Positions 1 through 8,221 of a stretch of 19,844 bases of DNA are shown one piece after another. Below the pieces are notes generated by a model, which worked only from the letters and a program-made list of their open reading frames with translations, was not told the DNA's origin and made no database searches. How positions within the stretch are numbered: the stretch's first letter is position 1; each line of letters begins with the position of its first letter. Origin of the DNA: CAMAVH01 sp036500145 (GTDB lineage: Bacteria; Pseudomonadota; Alphaproteobacteria; SMXQ01); the NCBI GenBank assembly GCA_036500145.1, contig DASYCO010000090.1, forward strand, positions 1-19,844, given 5' to 3'. The position numbers and the translations under genes were made by a program.

Positions 1-788
1 GGATCCGCGGCGAGCGAGGCGGCGAGCGCCGCGCCGCCGTTCCGCCAGGGATCGTGGACGACCGACAGGTTCCGCCCGCCGATCGCCGCGCGGTCCTGCG
101 CGACGCACCATTCGAGGCAGGCGTGGATGTCCTCCATCGGCGTGCCGTCGCCTTCGAGGAACTTTAGCGTCTTTTCGAGGTTGCCGCCCGCCCGCTCGGC
201 GGCGCGCAGGGTCTCTTCATGAATCTTGGTGCGCAGGTAGCCTGGGCCCAGGATGAAGGCCTTGAGGTCCGGGACCTCGTCGTCGAGCAGCTCGCACATC
301 TTGATGAGCAGTATCTTCGAAAGGCAGTAGGCCGAATAGTTGGCGAATGGCCCGTTCGTGCCGCCGCCGGCGAAAAAGGCAACGGAATTCACCTGCCCCG
401 CCTTGCGCAGCGGATAGAGCGCCTGGACGAGCCGGCAAGGCGCCATGGCGTTCGTCGCAATGCTGTCCTGCCATGCGGCGCCGTCGATTTCCAGGAATGG
501 GCCGATCGGCTCCATCGTGCCATTTGCGGCAACGAACAGATCCCAGCGGAGATTCCTGGCTTGCAGGTACTCGACGATGCGCCCGGAGGCACCCTCACCC
601 GCCAGGTCGAACGGCAGGACATGCGCCCGGGGATTGCCCCGATAGGCATCGAGCGCCCCCGGCCGGCGATGGGTGCCGATCACTTCGGCGCCGGCGGACA
701 GATAGCGCTCCATCAAGTCGCGGCCGATGTCGCTGCTGGCGCCGAGTATGAAGATCGTGCGCGACGGCGACATGGTCGCAGGCGACAT
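1..788 (-). CDS. Short-chain dehydrogenase/reductase (partial, C-terminus off the left edge)
   Basis: A continuous open frame of 262 codons runs to the window edge without a stop. The nucleotide-binding motif GASSDIG lies near residues 16-22 and a YCLSK (YxxxK) active site lies in the second half, so this is a classical SDR with Tyr and Lys intact. It probably reduces a keto-sugar or oxidises a sugar hydroxyl with NAD(P). The ATG at 788 overlaps the stop of the E1 beta gene by one base (TGATG), which indicates translational coupling and supports this start; a second in-frame ATG lies five codons later. It is the last visible gene of the long minus-strand operon. The substrate cannot be read from sequence; a product of the preceding ThDP enzyme is a reasonable guess. 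Confidence 0.85.
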   Translation of the reverse strand, partial: MSPATMSPSRTIFILGASSDIGRDLMERYLSAGAEVIGTHRRPGALDAYRGNPRAHVLPFDLAGEGASGRIVEYLQARNLRWDLFVAANGTMEPIGPFLEIDGAAWQDSIATNAMAPCRLVQALYPLRKAGQVNSVAFFAGGGTNGPFANYSAYCLSKILLIKMCELLDDEVPDLKAFILGPGYLRTKIHEETLRAAERAGGNLEKTLKFLEGDGTPMEDIHACLEWCVAQDRAAIGGRNLSVVHDPWRNGGAALAASLAAD

Positions 789-1846
789 CAGTAGGGACCC
801 GTGAAGCTCTTGTCAGGCGTGTCGCGCCAGCGGCCCGAGGCCGCCGGCTCAGGCGGCAACCGCGCCGGATCGAGGCCGAGCGCCTCGCCGACGGAACGCA
901 TGATGTCGACCGCGCGCGGGAAAAAAGCGTCTGCAAGGGCCGGCGACGTGGGCGAAGGGCTGAACGGCAAGCCGACACGGCGCGGCGAATGGCGCAGCGC
1001 GGAAACGTCGCGCTCGGTGACTCCGCAGATGACTTCCCCCGATATGCCGAAATTGATCGTTCCGGTGTCGGCGACGACCAGGCTACCTGTCTTCCGCACC
1101 GACGCCATGACGCAATCCATGTCCAGCGGCACGATCGAGCGCAGGTCGATGACTTCCGCATCTACGCCGACGCTTGCCAGAAGCTCGGCGGCGCGCAGCG
1201 CCTCCAGCACCATGTAGGACGTCGCGACGATCGTGACGTCGCGGCCTGCACGCATGACGCGTGCCTGACCGAGCGGCACTTCATAGGGCTCCTCAGGAAC
1301 CTCGCCCTCGATGTTGTAGAGCCAGCGATGCTCGAAAATGACCACGGGCGCATCGTCGCGAATGGCGGCGATGGTCATGCCCTTGACGTCGTGCGGCGTC
1401 GTCGGCATGACGACCTTGAAGCCTGGGACATGGGCGAACCAGGCCTGCAGGCTCTGGGAATGCTGCGGGCCCTGCCCCCAGCCGCGGCCGATGATCATCC
1501 GGAACACCATGGGGGCCCGCATTTTCCCGCCATACATGAAATGCCACTTGGCCACCTGGTTGACCATCTGGTCCATCGCCAGCGTCGCGAAGTCGACGCG
1601 CATGTGGACCATGACCGGCCGCAGGCCGCTGACGGTCATGCCGAGGCATATCCCGGTCATACCCTGCTCGGAAGACGGGGTGTCGAGCACGCGGCTCGGG
1701 CCGAACCGCTCCGCCAGCCCCGATGTCGTCCCGAACACGCCGGTCGGGCTCGGGACGCCGAGGCCGATGAGCAGAACCGACGGATCCGCGTCCATCGACT
1801 GCGCGGTGGCTTCATTGATAGCTTGGAAATATTTCAGCTTACGCAC
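788..1846 (-). CDS. ThDP-dependent dehydrogenase/transketolase-like E1 component, beta subunit
   Basis: The 352-residue product matches the pyruvate/2-oxoacid dehydrogenase E1 beta (transketolase pyrimidine-binding plus C-terminal) family. Visible hallmarks are the cofactor-activating Glu in TPSSEQG, the GLRPVMVHMRVDFA stretch, and a C-terminal domain with VIDLRSIVPLD. E1 beta pairs with the E1 alpha encoded just upstream, with which it overlaps by 8 bases, to form an alpha2beta2 enzyme that decarboxylates a 2-keto acid or moves a two-carbon unit on ThDP. Neither a lipoyl E2 nor an E3 gene is visible, and the neighbours are sugar-nucleotide enzymes. A role in building or extending a sugar is therefore more likely than central metabolism, but this is inference. 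An acetoin-dehydrogenase-like role is the alternative. Confidence 0.85.
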   Translation of the reverse strand: MRKLKYFQAINEATAQSMDADPSVLLIGLGVPSPTGVFGTTSGLAERFGPSRVLDTPSSEQGMTGICLGMTVSGLRPVMVHMRVDFATLAMDQMVNQVAKWHFMYGGKMRAPMVFRMIIGRGWGQGPQHSQSLQAWFAHVPGFKVVMPTTPHDVKGMTIAAIRDDAPVVIFEHRWLYNIEGEVPEEPYEVPLGQARVMRAGRDVTIVATSYMVLEALRAAELLASVGVDAEVIDLRSIVPLDMDCVMASVRKTGSLVVADTGTINFGISGEVICGVTERDVSALRHSPRRVGLPFSPSPTSPALADAFFPRAVDIMRSVGEALGLDPARLPPEPAASGRWRDTPDKSFTGPY

Positions 1847-2840
1847 GGCGCGTGTCCTCGGGCTCAGGCAACGTGAAGAGGCTCATGGAAGCCGGATCGG
1901 GAAAGTCGCTCGCGCGCGCGAAGGCGACCGCATCGTCGACTTCCTTGGCGATGGCCGCTTCGATCTTCTCGACCTGCCCCTTGTCGAGCACGCCGGCCTC
2001 GCAGAGGGCGGCCTCAGACCGCGCGATCGGATCGCGCTCCTTCCAGGAGGAGAGCTCCTGCTGCGTCCGGTAGTTCAGGTTGATGTCGTCGCCAGGCCCG
2101 CAATGTTCCAGCCAGCGGTAGGTCAGGAATTCGAGCAGGGTCGGCCCGTCGCCGCGGCGCGCGCGCGCAACGGCCTCGTCGGCAAGGCGCCAGACCGCGA
2201 CGATGTCGTTGCCGTCCGCGGTTATTCCCGGCATCCCGTGCGCCGCCCCGAAAGAGCCGATGCGGCGGTCCGTGGGTTGGCGGACGGACAGGTCGGAATG
2301 CACGGAATAGAGATTGTTCTCGCAGACGAAGATGACTGGCAGCTTATGGACTGCCGCGAAATTCAATGATTCGTGGAACGCCCCTTCTTCGGTCGCGCCG
2401 TCGCCGAAATACACGACCGACACGGCATCCGACTTCACATGGCGCTTTCCGAACGCCGCGCCGACGGCGATCGGCACGGTGCCCGCGAGAATGGGGGCCG
2501 ACGCGACGAAGCCGGCGGCCAGGTCGATGAGATGCTGGGAGCCACCGCGGCCCAGCGCGCAGCCCGTCTCGCGGCCGTAGAGCTCCGCGTACATCGCCTT
2601 CAAGTCGCCGCCCTTGGCCAGGTAATGGCCATGGCTGCGGTGGCCGCTGAAGGCATAGTCGTCGGCTCGCAAATGCGCCGAAACCCCGACGGGGACGGCC
2701 TCCTGGCCAATGCACAGATGCGTCGGGCAGCGAATTTCCTGCTCCGCATAGCGCCGCGAGATCATTTCCTCGACGCGCCGCAGGCGCAACATGGCCGCAT
2801 GCATCTCGAGACGGACGTTGTACGAGGGACCATTGCTCAT
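1839..2840 (-). CDS. ThDP-dependent dehydrogenase E1 component, alpha subunit
   Basis: This 333-residue protein carries the classic ThDP-binding motif: GDGATEEG begins near residue 146 and the motif ends in ENN near 174-176. The upstream signatures HRSHGHYLA and GRGGSQHLID are typical of E1 alpha subunits of pyruvate, branched-chain or acetoin dehydrogenases. The length is normal for the family. The ATG at 2840 is preceded by GGGAAGG about 11 bases upstream. It would bind the diphosphate side of ThDP and form the active site with the E1 beta encoded immediately downstream. Gene order alpha then beta with overlap is the usual arrangement. The 58-base gap before it is one of the few in the operon. 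Substrate unknown. Confidence 0.88.
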   Translation of the reverse strand: MSNGPSYNVRLEMHAAMLRLRRVEEMISRRYAEQEIRCPTHLCIGQEAVPVGVSAHLRADDYAFSGHRSHGHYLAKGGDLKAMYAELYGRETGCALGRGGSQHLIDLAAGFVASAPILAGTVPIAVGAAFGKRHVKSDAVSVVYFGDGATEEGAFHESLNFAAVHKLPVIFVCENNLYSVHSDLSVRQPTDRRIGSFGAAHGMPGITADGNDIVAVWRLADEAVARARRGDGPTLLEFLTYRWLEHCGPGDDINLNYRTQQELSSWKERDPIARSEAALCEAGVLDKGQVEKIEAAIAKEVDDAVAFARASDFPDPASMSLFTLPEPEDTRRA

Positions 2841-2898
2841 ATGCGTGAATACCTTCCCGTCGCGCGTTGTGCGGCGCCTGCCGCCCTTGGGCGAGACA

Positions 2899-3558
2899 TC
2901 ATTCTATGATCGTCCAGGCATAATCGCCCGTATATCCGGCTTCGGCGAAGAGCTTGATCCATCCTGCGGGGTAGTCATGGAACTGCGCCGTCAGCACCCA
3001 GTTCTCGAAGACCGCCTTCTGCTCTGGCATGCGGTAGGAATCGACGCGCACGAAGGCGCGCCCCTTGGAAAGGCGCTGAATTTCCTGCAGCGCGACCTTG
3101 GCGCGCGGACGCGTCAGGTTGTGGATCGTGTCCAGCGAAAGGACGCAGTCGAAGCTGCCGTCGGGAAAAGGCAAATGGTCCGCCGAGCCCACGTGCAGCC
3201 GCCCCACCACGTCCGGCGGGCAATGCGTGACGCCGTATTCCGAGATGTCGAGGCCGAAGACCTCGAGGCCAGGCAGCGCCTTCAGCAGGTCGTTGACCAG
3301 GAAGCCCTTGGCGCAGCCGATGTCGAGCACGCGGTCGCCGGGCTTCAGGCCGAAATGCGCGATGATGTCGCGCGCCACCGGCACCCAGCGCCCATCGTAG
3401 CGGTAGCCACCGTAGCCATAGTCGCGCGGGCCGTCGAAGTACATCTCGCCGTATTCGCGCGAGATGCGGATGATCTCGGAGTCCTTCTTCTCCTTGCGCG
3501 CCTCGATGTTGCGCTTCGTCTTGGGCAAGGCGGATAGCAGGTTGATCTCTTTGCCCAT
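2899..3558 (-). CDS. Class I SAM-dependent methyltransferase
   Basis: The 219-residue protein has motif I VLDIGCAKG at about residues 77-85, an acidic ribose-binding position in FGLDISEYG, and a motif IV region FDCVLSLDTIHN. These define a Rossmann-fold class I methyltransferase (Methyltransf_11/25 type). A charged, Lys-rich N-terminal segment of about 35 residues precedes the fold. The start ATG at 3558 overlaps the stop of the preceding gene (TGATG). In this context it most likely methylates a sugar hydroxyl or amino group of the nucleotide-activated sugar or the growing glycan. Family and fold are clear; the acceptor is inferred only from the neighbourhood. Confidence 0.85.
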   Translation of the reverse strand: MGKEINLLSALPKTKRNIEARKEKKDSEIIRISREYGEMYFDGPRDYGYGGYRYDGRWVPVARDIIAHFGLKPGDRVLDIGCAKGFLVNDLLKALPGLEVFGLDISEYGVTHCPPDVVGRLHVGSADHLPFPDGSFDCVLSLDTIHNLTRPRAKVALQEIQRLSKGRAFVRVDSYRMPEQKAVFENWVLTAQFHDYPAGWIKLFAEAGYTGDYAWTIIE

Positions 3559-4448
3559 CAGGCGGATTCCATCATGCGGCGATGCGCCAGCGCGAACCCT
3601 TGCGCGGGCGAGGTGTAGGCGAAATCCGGAAAGGCGGCGCGAGTCGCCGCCGGATCGAAGGCGCGGTACCCGTTGTGCGGCATCGGCCCGCGGCGGGGCG
3701 AGCCCTTCACCGGCACCGGCCGGTCGAGCTGCGCCAGCACGAGATCGGCGCAGGCGCGGAACGAAATCACCGTTCCCGTGGCCGCATTGAGCGCCCCCCG
3801 GCTGCGGTGCGTGAGGATGCGCAGGGCCAGCTCCGCGACGTCGCCGACATAGACATGGTCGCGCCGCTCCTCGCCCTCGCCGAAGAGAACGATCTCCTTG
3901 CCCTCGCGCGCCAGGCGGCGGAACTTGTTCGGGCCGTAGCCGTCATGCGGATCGGCCGCGCCGTAGATCAAGGTCGGGCGCAGGGACGCGAAAGGCGCGG
4001 CACCCGCCGTCTCGGCGAGCAGCAGCTCGCGCGTCAGATGCATGATGCCGTGCAGGCTGCCCGGCGCGGCGTCGAAGCCTTCGTCCATCGGCTTGTCGCT
4101 GTCGCCATAGATGGCGTCCGAGCCGATGTTCAGCACATGGGCCACGGGCTGCGCCTTCAGCGCGGCGGCCATGGCCTCGATGATGGTCAGGTTATCCTTC
4201 AGCATCGCCACGTTCTTCACCGGCGCGACGGCCGACACGGCGACGAAGGAATCGGTCGGCTGCAGCAGCGCGGCGAGGCGTGCGGCGGCATCGGCGGCCT
4301 GCAGGTCGACCTCCCGGCGCGTCAGCCGCAGGACCGGCAGCTTGCGCGCTTCGAGCGCGTCGGCGATGGCGCCGCCGACGAAGCCGGCCGCTCCCATGAC
4401 GACGACGCGCGCCGGAGCGACGGGCTGAGGGTTGCCGTGGACCAGCAT
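3558..4448 (-). CDS. NAD-dependent epimerase/dehydratase homologue lacking the YxxxK active site
   Basis: This 296-residue extended-SDR protein keeps the N-terminal Rossmann motif GAAGFVGG (about residues 19-26), the IGSDAIYG strand, and a downstream RPTLIYG and DHVYVGDVAEL region. Where active members have Tyr-x-x-x-Lys it reads HGIMH: His133 replaces Tyr and His137 replaces Lys, confirmed in the codons at 4050-4052 and 4038-4040. Standard epimerase/dehydratase chemistry would need a different proton relay, so it may be a binding or structural partner, or use His. The ATG at 4448 overlaps the upstream stop in TGATG; a GTG one codon earlier (4451) is also possible. The flanking genes are sugar-modifying enzymes. 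Confidence 0.82.
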   Translation of the reverse strand: MLVHGNPQPVAPARVVVMGAAGFVGGAIADALEARKLPVLRLTRREVDLQAADAAARLAALLQPTDSFVAVSAVAPVKNVAMLKDNLTIIEAMAAALKAQPVAHVLNIGSDAIYGDSDKPMDEGFDAAPGSLHGIMHLTRELLLAETAGAAPFASLRPTLIYGAADPHDGYGPNKFRRLAREGKEIVLFGEGEERRDHVYVGDVAELALRILTHRSRGALNAATGTVISFRACADLVLAQLDRPVPVKGSPRRGPMPHNGYRAFDPAATRAAFPDFAYTSPAQGFALAHRRMMESA

Positions 4449-5725
4449 CACGACACCTTCAGCGGCGGCATGCCGAGCGTATGGTATTCGAGCCCGGCCG
4501 CGGCGGCGGCGGCGGGATCGAGCACGCGATAGGGATCGATGACGACGCGGCCGCGCAAGGCGGCGGCGATCTGGGCCGGCGCGATCGCCTTATATTCCGG
4601 CCAAGGGGTGAGGATCGCCAGCGCGTCAGCGCCGGCCAATGCGTCGAGCGCGCTTTCGGCCAGCACGGCGCGCTTCGGCAGGGCGATGTCCGACACCGCC
4701 GGATCATGCAGGCGCAGGGCCGTGTCAGGCAATTGCGCGATGGTGGCGAGCGACGGCGAATTCTTCACAGAATGGGTATTTTCCTTATAGGCGAGGCCCC
4801 AGACGGCCAAGGTCGGGTCTTTCGCGTCTGCCAGCACGGCGCTGCGGATCGTGCGCGCCGCCCAGTCGCGGCGGTGCCGGCTGTTGGCGACCCAGGCCTT
4901 GACCACCCCGGCGTCGGTGCCCTTCTCGTCGGCGAAGCGGATGACGGTGGCGAGGTCGCGCTCGAGGTTGCCGCCGGCGATGCCGAGGCCGGGCGCGAGA
5001 TAGCTGTACTGGCCGATGCGGCGGTCCAGCTTCAGCGCCGGCACGATCTCGCTCCACACCGCGCCGATCTGCTCGCACAGTTCGGCCATGGTGTTGGCGA
5101 CGCTGACGGAAGCGACCAGGCACATGTTGATCGAGATCTTCGCCAGTTCGGCGCTTTCGTAGCGCATCGGCAGGATCGGGCAGCCGAAGGCTTCCAGCAG
5201 CTCGCGGTAGGGCGCCGGCAGGGATGCCGCCGGATCGGCGCAGCCGACGATAAAGCGCTCGGGTTCGGTGGCACGTTCGACCGCGCGCCCGAAAATCAGC
5301 GTCTCGACCTGATAGTAGAGCCGCGACGGCGCCAGGGGCAGCGCGCGGGTGTAGCCGGGCGGCACCTGGCAGAGCACCACGAGGGCGGCCGACGGGCCCA
5401 GCGCCGGGATGACGGCGCCGATCAGGGCGGAGATCGACGTCAGGTCGCTACGGCCCTGGTCGTCGGTCGGCACGTCGGGCGCGATGTAGACCACGTCGCA
5501 GGCGGACAGGTCGCCGAGGTCGGCAGTAAAGTTCTGGCGCACGCCATTGGCGGCCAGCATGTCGTCCAGCCCCGGCTCGATGACCGGCAGGACGCCGGCG
5601 CGCAGCCGCTCGATCAGCGCGGCGTCGCGGTCGTAGCAGACGACCTCGAACCCCTTCGACGCGGTGCCGGTGGCCGAGACGAGGCCGAGATGGGTCATGC
5701 CGACAAAGCCGACGCGCGCGTTCAT
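4448..5725 (-). CDS. UDP-glucose/GDP-mannose dehydrogenase family protein without the catalytic Cys
   Basis: The 425-residue product has the three-part family layout: N-terminal Rossmann domain (RVGFVGMTHLGLVS, EPGLDDML near 50-57), middle domain with AELAKISIN (Lys196, Asn200), and C-terminal domain with WGLAYKENTHSVKNSP and ILTPWPEY. Family members oxidise a nucleotide sugar at C6 to the acid in two steps through a Cys thioester in GGSCFPKD. Here that motif reads GGNLERD: Asn253 takes the Cys position while Asp257 is kept. Two-step oxidation by the known mechanism is therefore unlikely; a single oxidation to an aldehyde or another role is possible. The ATG at 5725 is chosen because it overlaps the preceding stop by four bases (ATGA) and begins the Rossmann strand; a longer frame upstream has no such support. 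Confidence 0.85.
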   Translation of the reverse strand: MNARVGFVGMTHLGLVSATGTASKGFEVVCYDRDAALIERLRAGVLPVIEPGLDDMLAANGVRQNFTADLGDLSACDVVYIAPDVPTDDQGRSDLTSISALIGAVIPALGPSAALVVLCQVPPGYTRALPLAPSRLYYQVETLIFGRAVERATEPERFIVGCADPAASLPAPYRELLEAFGCPILPMRYESAELAKISINMCLVASVSVANTMAELCEQIGAVWSEIVPALKLDRRIGQYSYLAPGLGIAGGNLERDLATVIRFADEKGTDAGVVKAWVANSRHRRDWAARTIRSAVLADAKDPTLAVWGLAYKENTHSVKNSPSLATIAQLPDTALRLHDPAVSDIALPKRAVLAESALDALAGADALAILTPWPEYKAIAPAQIAAALRGRVVIDPYRVLDPAAAAAAGLEYHTLGMPPLKVS

Positions 5726-6651
5726 GCGGCGATCTCCGCCGCCGCGTCGCCGAGCCGGCGCAGCATGCCGTTGAGCCACAGGTCGTCGCTCAGGTCGGTG
5801 GCGGCGCCGGATTCGCACAGGCGCTTGAAATGCGCGTATTCCGCTTCCCAGGTCGGGTCGTCCTGCACCAGCGTCACGGCTTCCTCCGGCGGGCGGCCGC
5901 TCGGCAGCACGCGGGTGCGCAGCGTGAAGCGGCTCGGCCCCCATTTGCAGAGCGATTCGATGTGCGCCGTGCCCTTCTCGGCAAAGATGTCGCAGGTGAA
6001 GTGGTTGCGCCAGGACAGCAAGGTCATCTCGAACTCCAGGCGCGGCCGCGACGATTCGCTGGCGAACACCACATGGTCCGGCGCGCGGTTCTCGAAGCGG
6101 TTGCTGGCCTGGACCTTGAAGTCCTCGCCAAGGTCGCCGAACCAGAAGCGCGCCGTGTCCAGCAGGTGGCTGCCGAGATCGTGCAGCACGCCCGAGCCAT
6201 GGTCGCGCCAGGCCGATTCGCGCACAAGGCGCGCCGTGCCGTTGCCGTAGAACATGCGGCAGCTATAGATTTGGCCGAGCGAGCCGGCGGCGAGCAGGTC
6301 GCGCATGCGGACGAAATGCGGCTCGAAGCGGTGGTTGTAGGCCGTGTAGCAGACGACGCCCTTCTTCCGCGCCTTCTCTTGCAAGGCCGCGATCTCGGCG
6401 TCCTCCGCCGCCCACAGCGGCTTCTCGGCCAGGGCGTGCTTGCCGTGGTCGGCGAGATAGCCGAGCAGCTCCATTTTCGGCCCGTCGGGGATGCAGCAGA
6501 GCGCCGCGTCGTAGTCGGCGAGCGGCACGTCGCGCAAGTCGCGGTACTGCGCGTCGGCGTTCACTGGATCGACGGACGCGACGAAATCCGCGCCCGCGAA
6601 TTTGCGGCGCTTGTGGCCCTGCACGCCCAGGCCGACGACGATCACGCGCAT
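5722..6651 (-). CDS. Gfo/Idh/MocA family NAD(P)-dependent oxidoreductase
   Basis: This 309-residue protein starts with a Rossmann motif MRVIVVGLGVQG and has the family's catalytic EKP in LAEKPLW (about residues 76-78). Further on are YNHRFEP and GVLHDLGSHLLD, which match the substrate-binding HxxD-type region of MocA proteins. Members oxidise or reduce a hydroxyl of a (nucleotide) sugar, often at C3. The length is slightly short for the family. The ATG at 6651 was chosen because the protein then begins directly with the first beta strand; upstream in-frame sequence is Arg/Ser-rich and lies over the preceding gene's 3' end. It overlaps the next gene by four bases. It probably forms a keto group on the heptose-derived sugar, but the substrate is not shown by sequence. 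Confidence 0.86.
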   Translation of the reverse strand: MRVIVVGLGVQGHKRRKFAGADFVASVDPVNADAQYRDLRDVPLADYDAALCCIPDGPKMELLGYLADHGKHALAEKPLWAAEDAEIAALQEKARKKGVVCYTAYNHRFEPHFVRMRDLLAAGSLGQIYSCRMFYGNGTARLVRESAWRDHGSGVLHDLGSHLLDTARFWFGDLGEDFKVQASNRFENRAPDHVVFASESSRPRLEFEMTLLSWRNHFTCDIFAEKGTAHIESLCKWGPSRFTLRTRVLPSGRPPEEAVTLVQDDPTWEAEYAHFKRLCESGAATDLSDDLWLNGMLRRLGDAAAEIAA

Positions 6652-6670
6652 GGGAACGAAACTCCGCGCT

Positions 6671-8221
6671 TCACGAAAACTCCATGTGCCGCTCGACAGA
6701 AGCCAGCTTCGCCTCGACATGTTCCGGCGTGATCGGGATGTTGCCGTCCTGCTCGCATTCGCAGGCCGCCGCGATGGAGCCGAGGATCGTCGCCTGGGCG
6801 GCCGAACCGGACACCAGGCTGGCCAGAGTCGCATAAGCCAACAAGGCATCGCCCGCGCCGACCGCATCGACGACGCGATCCACGAAGCTGTCTACCGAGA
6901 AGAAGCTGTCCAGCGCCTCGTGGTCGACGTCCTTGCTCGTCAGCACGCCGCGGTCGCCTAGCTTCAGGATCAGGGTCTTGCAGGCGGCGGCATCGTAAAG
7001 GCGCGACGCCAATGGGCGGATGCCCGAATCCTGGTCGGCCAGCGCAAAGCGGGCCTCGCGCTCATTGGGCGTAATCAAGTCGAACCCCTGGAATTCGGTG
7101 ATATTGCCCCAGCGGCTGGCGACTTGGCTGTCCGCGACGCGGAAAGCGCCGGCCGGAATTGCCTCGACCAGCAGCGGGATGGTGCGCCGGTTGAAGATTC
7201 CATGCCGGAAGTCGCTGTAGACCACCGCATCGGCCTTCACCGTCTTGACCGATTCGATAAGCGCCTTGAGGATGCCGTCAGCGATGGAGCGGTTGTCCAG
7301 CGTGTCGACCTTCAGCAGTCGGTAGCCATCGACCACGATGGCGTTCTTATTGGTGGTCGGGCGGGTGCCGTCGATCACGGGACGCACCGTCACGCCACGC
7401 TCAGACAGTTCCTTGAGCGCGAAGTCCTTGAACGCGTCCTCGCCCAGCACCGTGGAAAACACCACTTCGGCGCCCGCGGCGCGCAGATGTTCGGCGACGA
7501 TACCCGCACCGCCGACATAGTCGATGCGGTCCTCGTAGAGCACGCTCATGGTGGGCGTCTTGGTCTGGCCACCGATCATCGCGCAGCGCGTAAGGCTGTC
7601 GATGATGGTGTCGCCGACGACATGGACGCGCTTGCCGCCCATCGCCCCCAGGGTCGCGCGCAAGTCGCCGAAGCTGATCTTCTCGCGCTCCATCAGCGTC
7701 AGCAGCTTGTCATACTTGATCGCCGGCGGCGCTAGGTCGATCAGCTTCGATGAGGAGTAGACGATGTCGCCGGGCGTGAAGATCACCTCGCCACCGTAGG
7801 CCGCAAGCGTGTCTAACTCTTCCTGCGTGCGCGGATTGACTTCCTTCGCGCCGTATTCGTAGCCCTTGGCGAAGAAGTCCGGCTGGATGATCGACAGGTT
7901 TTCGATCGGCGTCGCGTTCTTGTCGATCACGACGTAGTCGACCATCTCGAAGGCCGCCAGGTTCGCCGCGCGCAGATCCTGCGGCACGTGCGGACGATAC
8001 TCGCCCTTGGCGATGTGACGGTCCGCCGTGATGCTGATGATCAGCCTGTCGGCCTTGCTCTTGGCGTAGATGAGGTGGCGCAGGTGGCCGGGATGCACGA
8101 CGTCGAACACGCCGTGGCACATGATGACCTTCTTCTTGCGCGGACGCGCGCCGATGAGCGCCTTCAGTTCTTCCGGCGTCTTGATCTTGTGACCGAACAG
8201 TTGCGTCAGCGAAAGGCTCAT
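6671..8221 (-). CDS. HldE-like bifunctional enzyme with inverted order: nucleotidyltransferase then PfkB sugar kinase
   Basis: The 516-residue protein joins two domains. Residues about 30-160 form a cytidylyltransferase-like domain with GVFDVVHPGH (HxGH at 43-46) and GYEYGAKEVNPRTQEE. From about residue 195 a PfkB kinase follows, with VVGDTIIDSL, GGAGIVAEHLRAAGAEV, a TPNEREARF segment and the C-terminal signature DAVGAGDALLAY (about 452-463). E. coli HldE, which phosphorylates heptose 7-phosphate at O1 and later adds AMP to heptose 1-phosphate, has the kinase first; here the order is reversed. With GmhA- and GmhB-type genes nearby, heptose activation is the likely job. Whether it uses ATP, CTP or GTP cannot be told. 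The ATG at 8221 overlaps the upstream stop by four bases. A 19-base gap follows. Confidence 0.87.
   Translation of the reverse strand: MSLSLTQLFGHKIKTPEELKALIGARPRKKKVIMCHGVFDVVHPGHLRHLIYAKSKADRLIISITADRHIAKGEYRPHVPQDLRAANLAAFEMVDYVVIDKNATPIENLSIIQPDFFAKGYEYGAKEVNPRTQEELDTLAAYGGEVIFTPGDIVYSSSKLIDLAPPAIKYDKLLTLMEREKISFGDLRATLGAMGGKRVHVVGDTIIDSLTRCAMIGGQTKTPTMSVLYEDRIDYVGGAGIVAEHLRAAGAEVVFSTVLGEDAFKDFALKELSERGVTVRPVIDGTRPTTNKNAIVVDGYRLLKVDTLDNRSIADGILKALIESVKTVKADAVVYSDFRHGIFNRRTIPLLVEAIPAGAFRVADSQVASRWGNITEFQGFDLITPNEREARFALADQDSGIRPLASRLYDAAACKTLILKLGDRGVLTSKDVDHEALDSFFSVDSFVDRVVDAVGAGDALLAYATLASLVSGSAAQATILGSIAAACECEQDGNIPITPEHVEAKLASVERHMEFS

Noticed and set aside
1..6. GGATCC at the exact left end as a cloning junction
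   Set aside because: The same hexamer occurs elsewhere in the window (for example near 1784 and 8283) and the open reading frame passes through it, so it is not evidence of a junction.
3400..3407. A second GCGGTAGC core resembling ops
   Set aside because: It is on the plus strand inside the methyltransferase gene, antisense to operon transcription, so it could not act in the elongating complex.
5726..5944. Longer N-terminus for the dehydrogenase homologue
   Set aside because: The extension is Arg/Pro/Ala-rich without family similarity and lies over the 3' end of the preceding gene. The ATG at 5725 starts directly at the Rossmann fold with an ATGA overlap.
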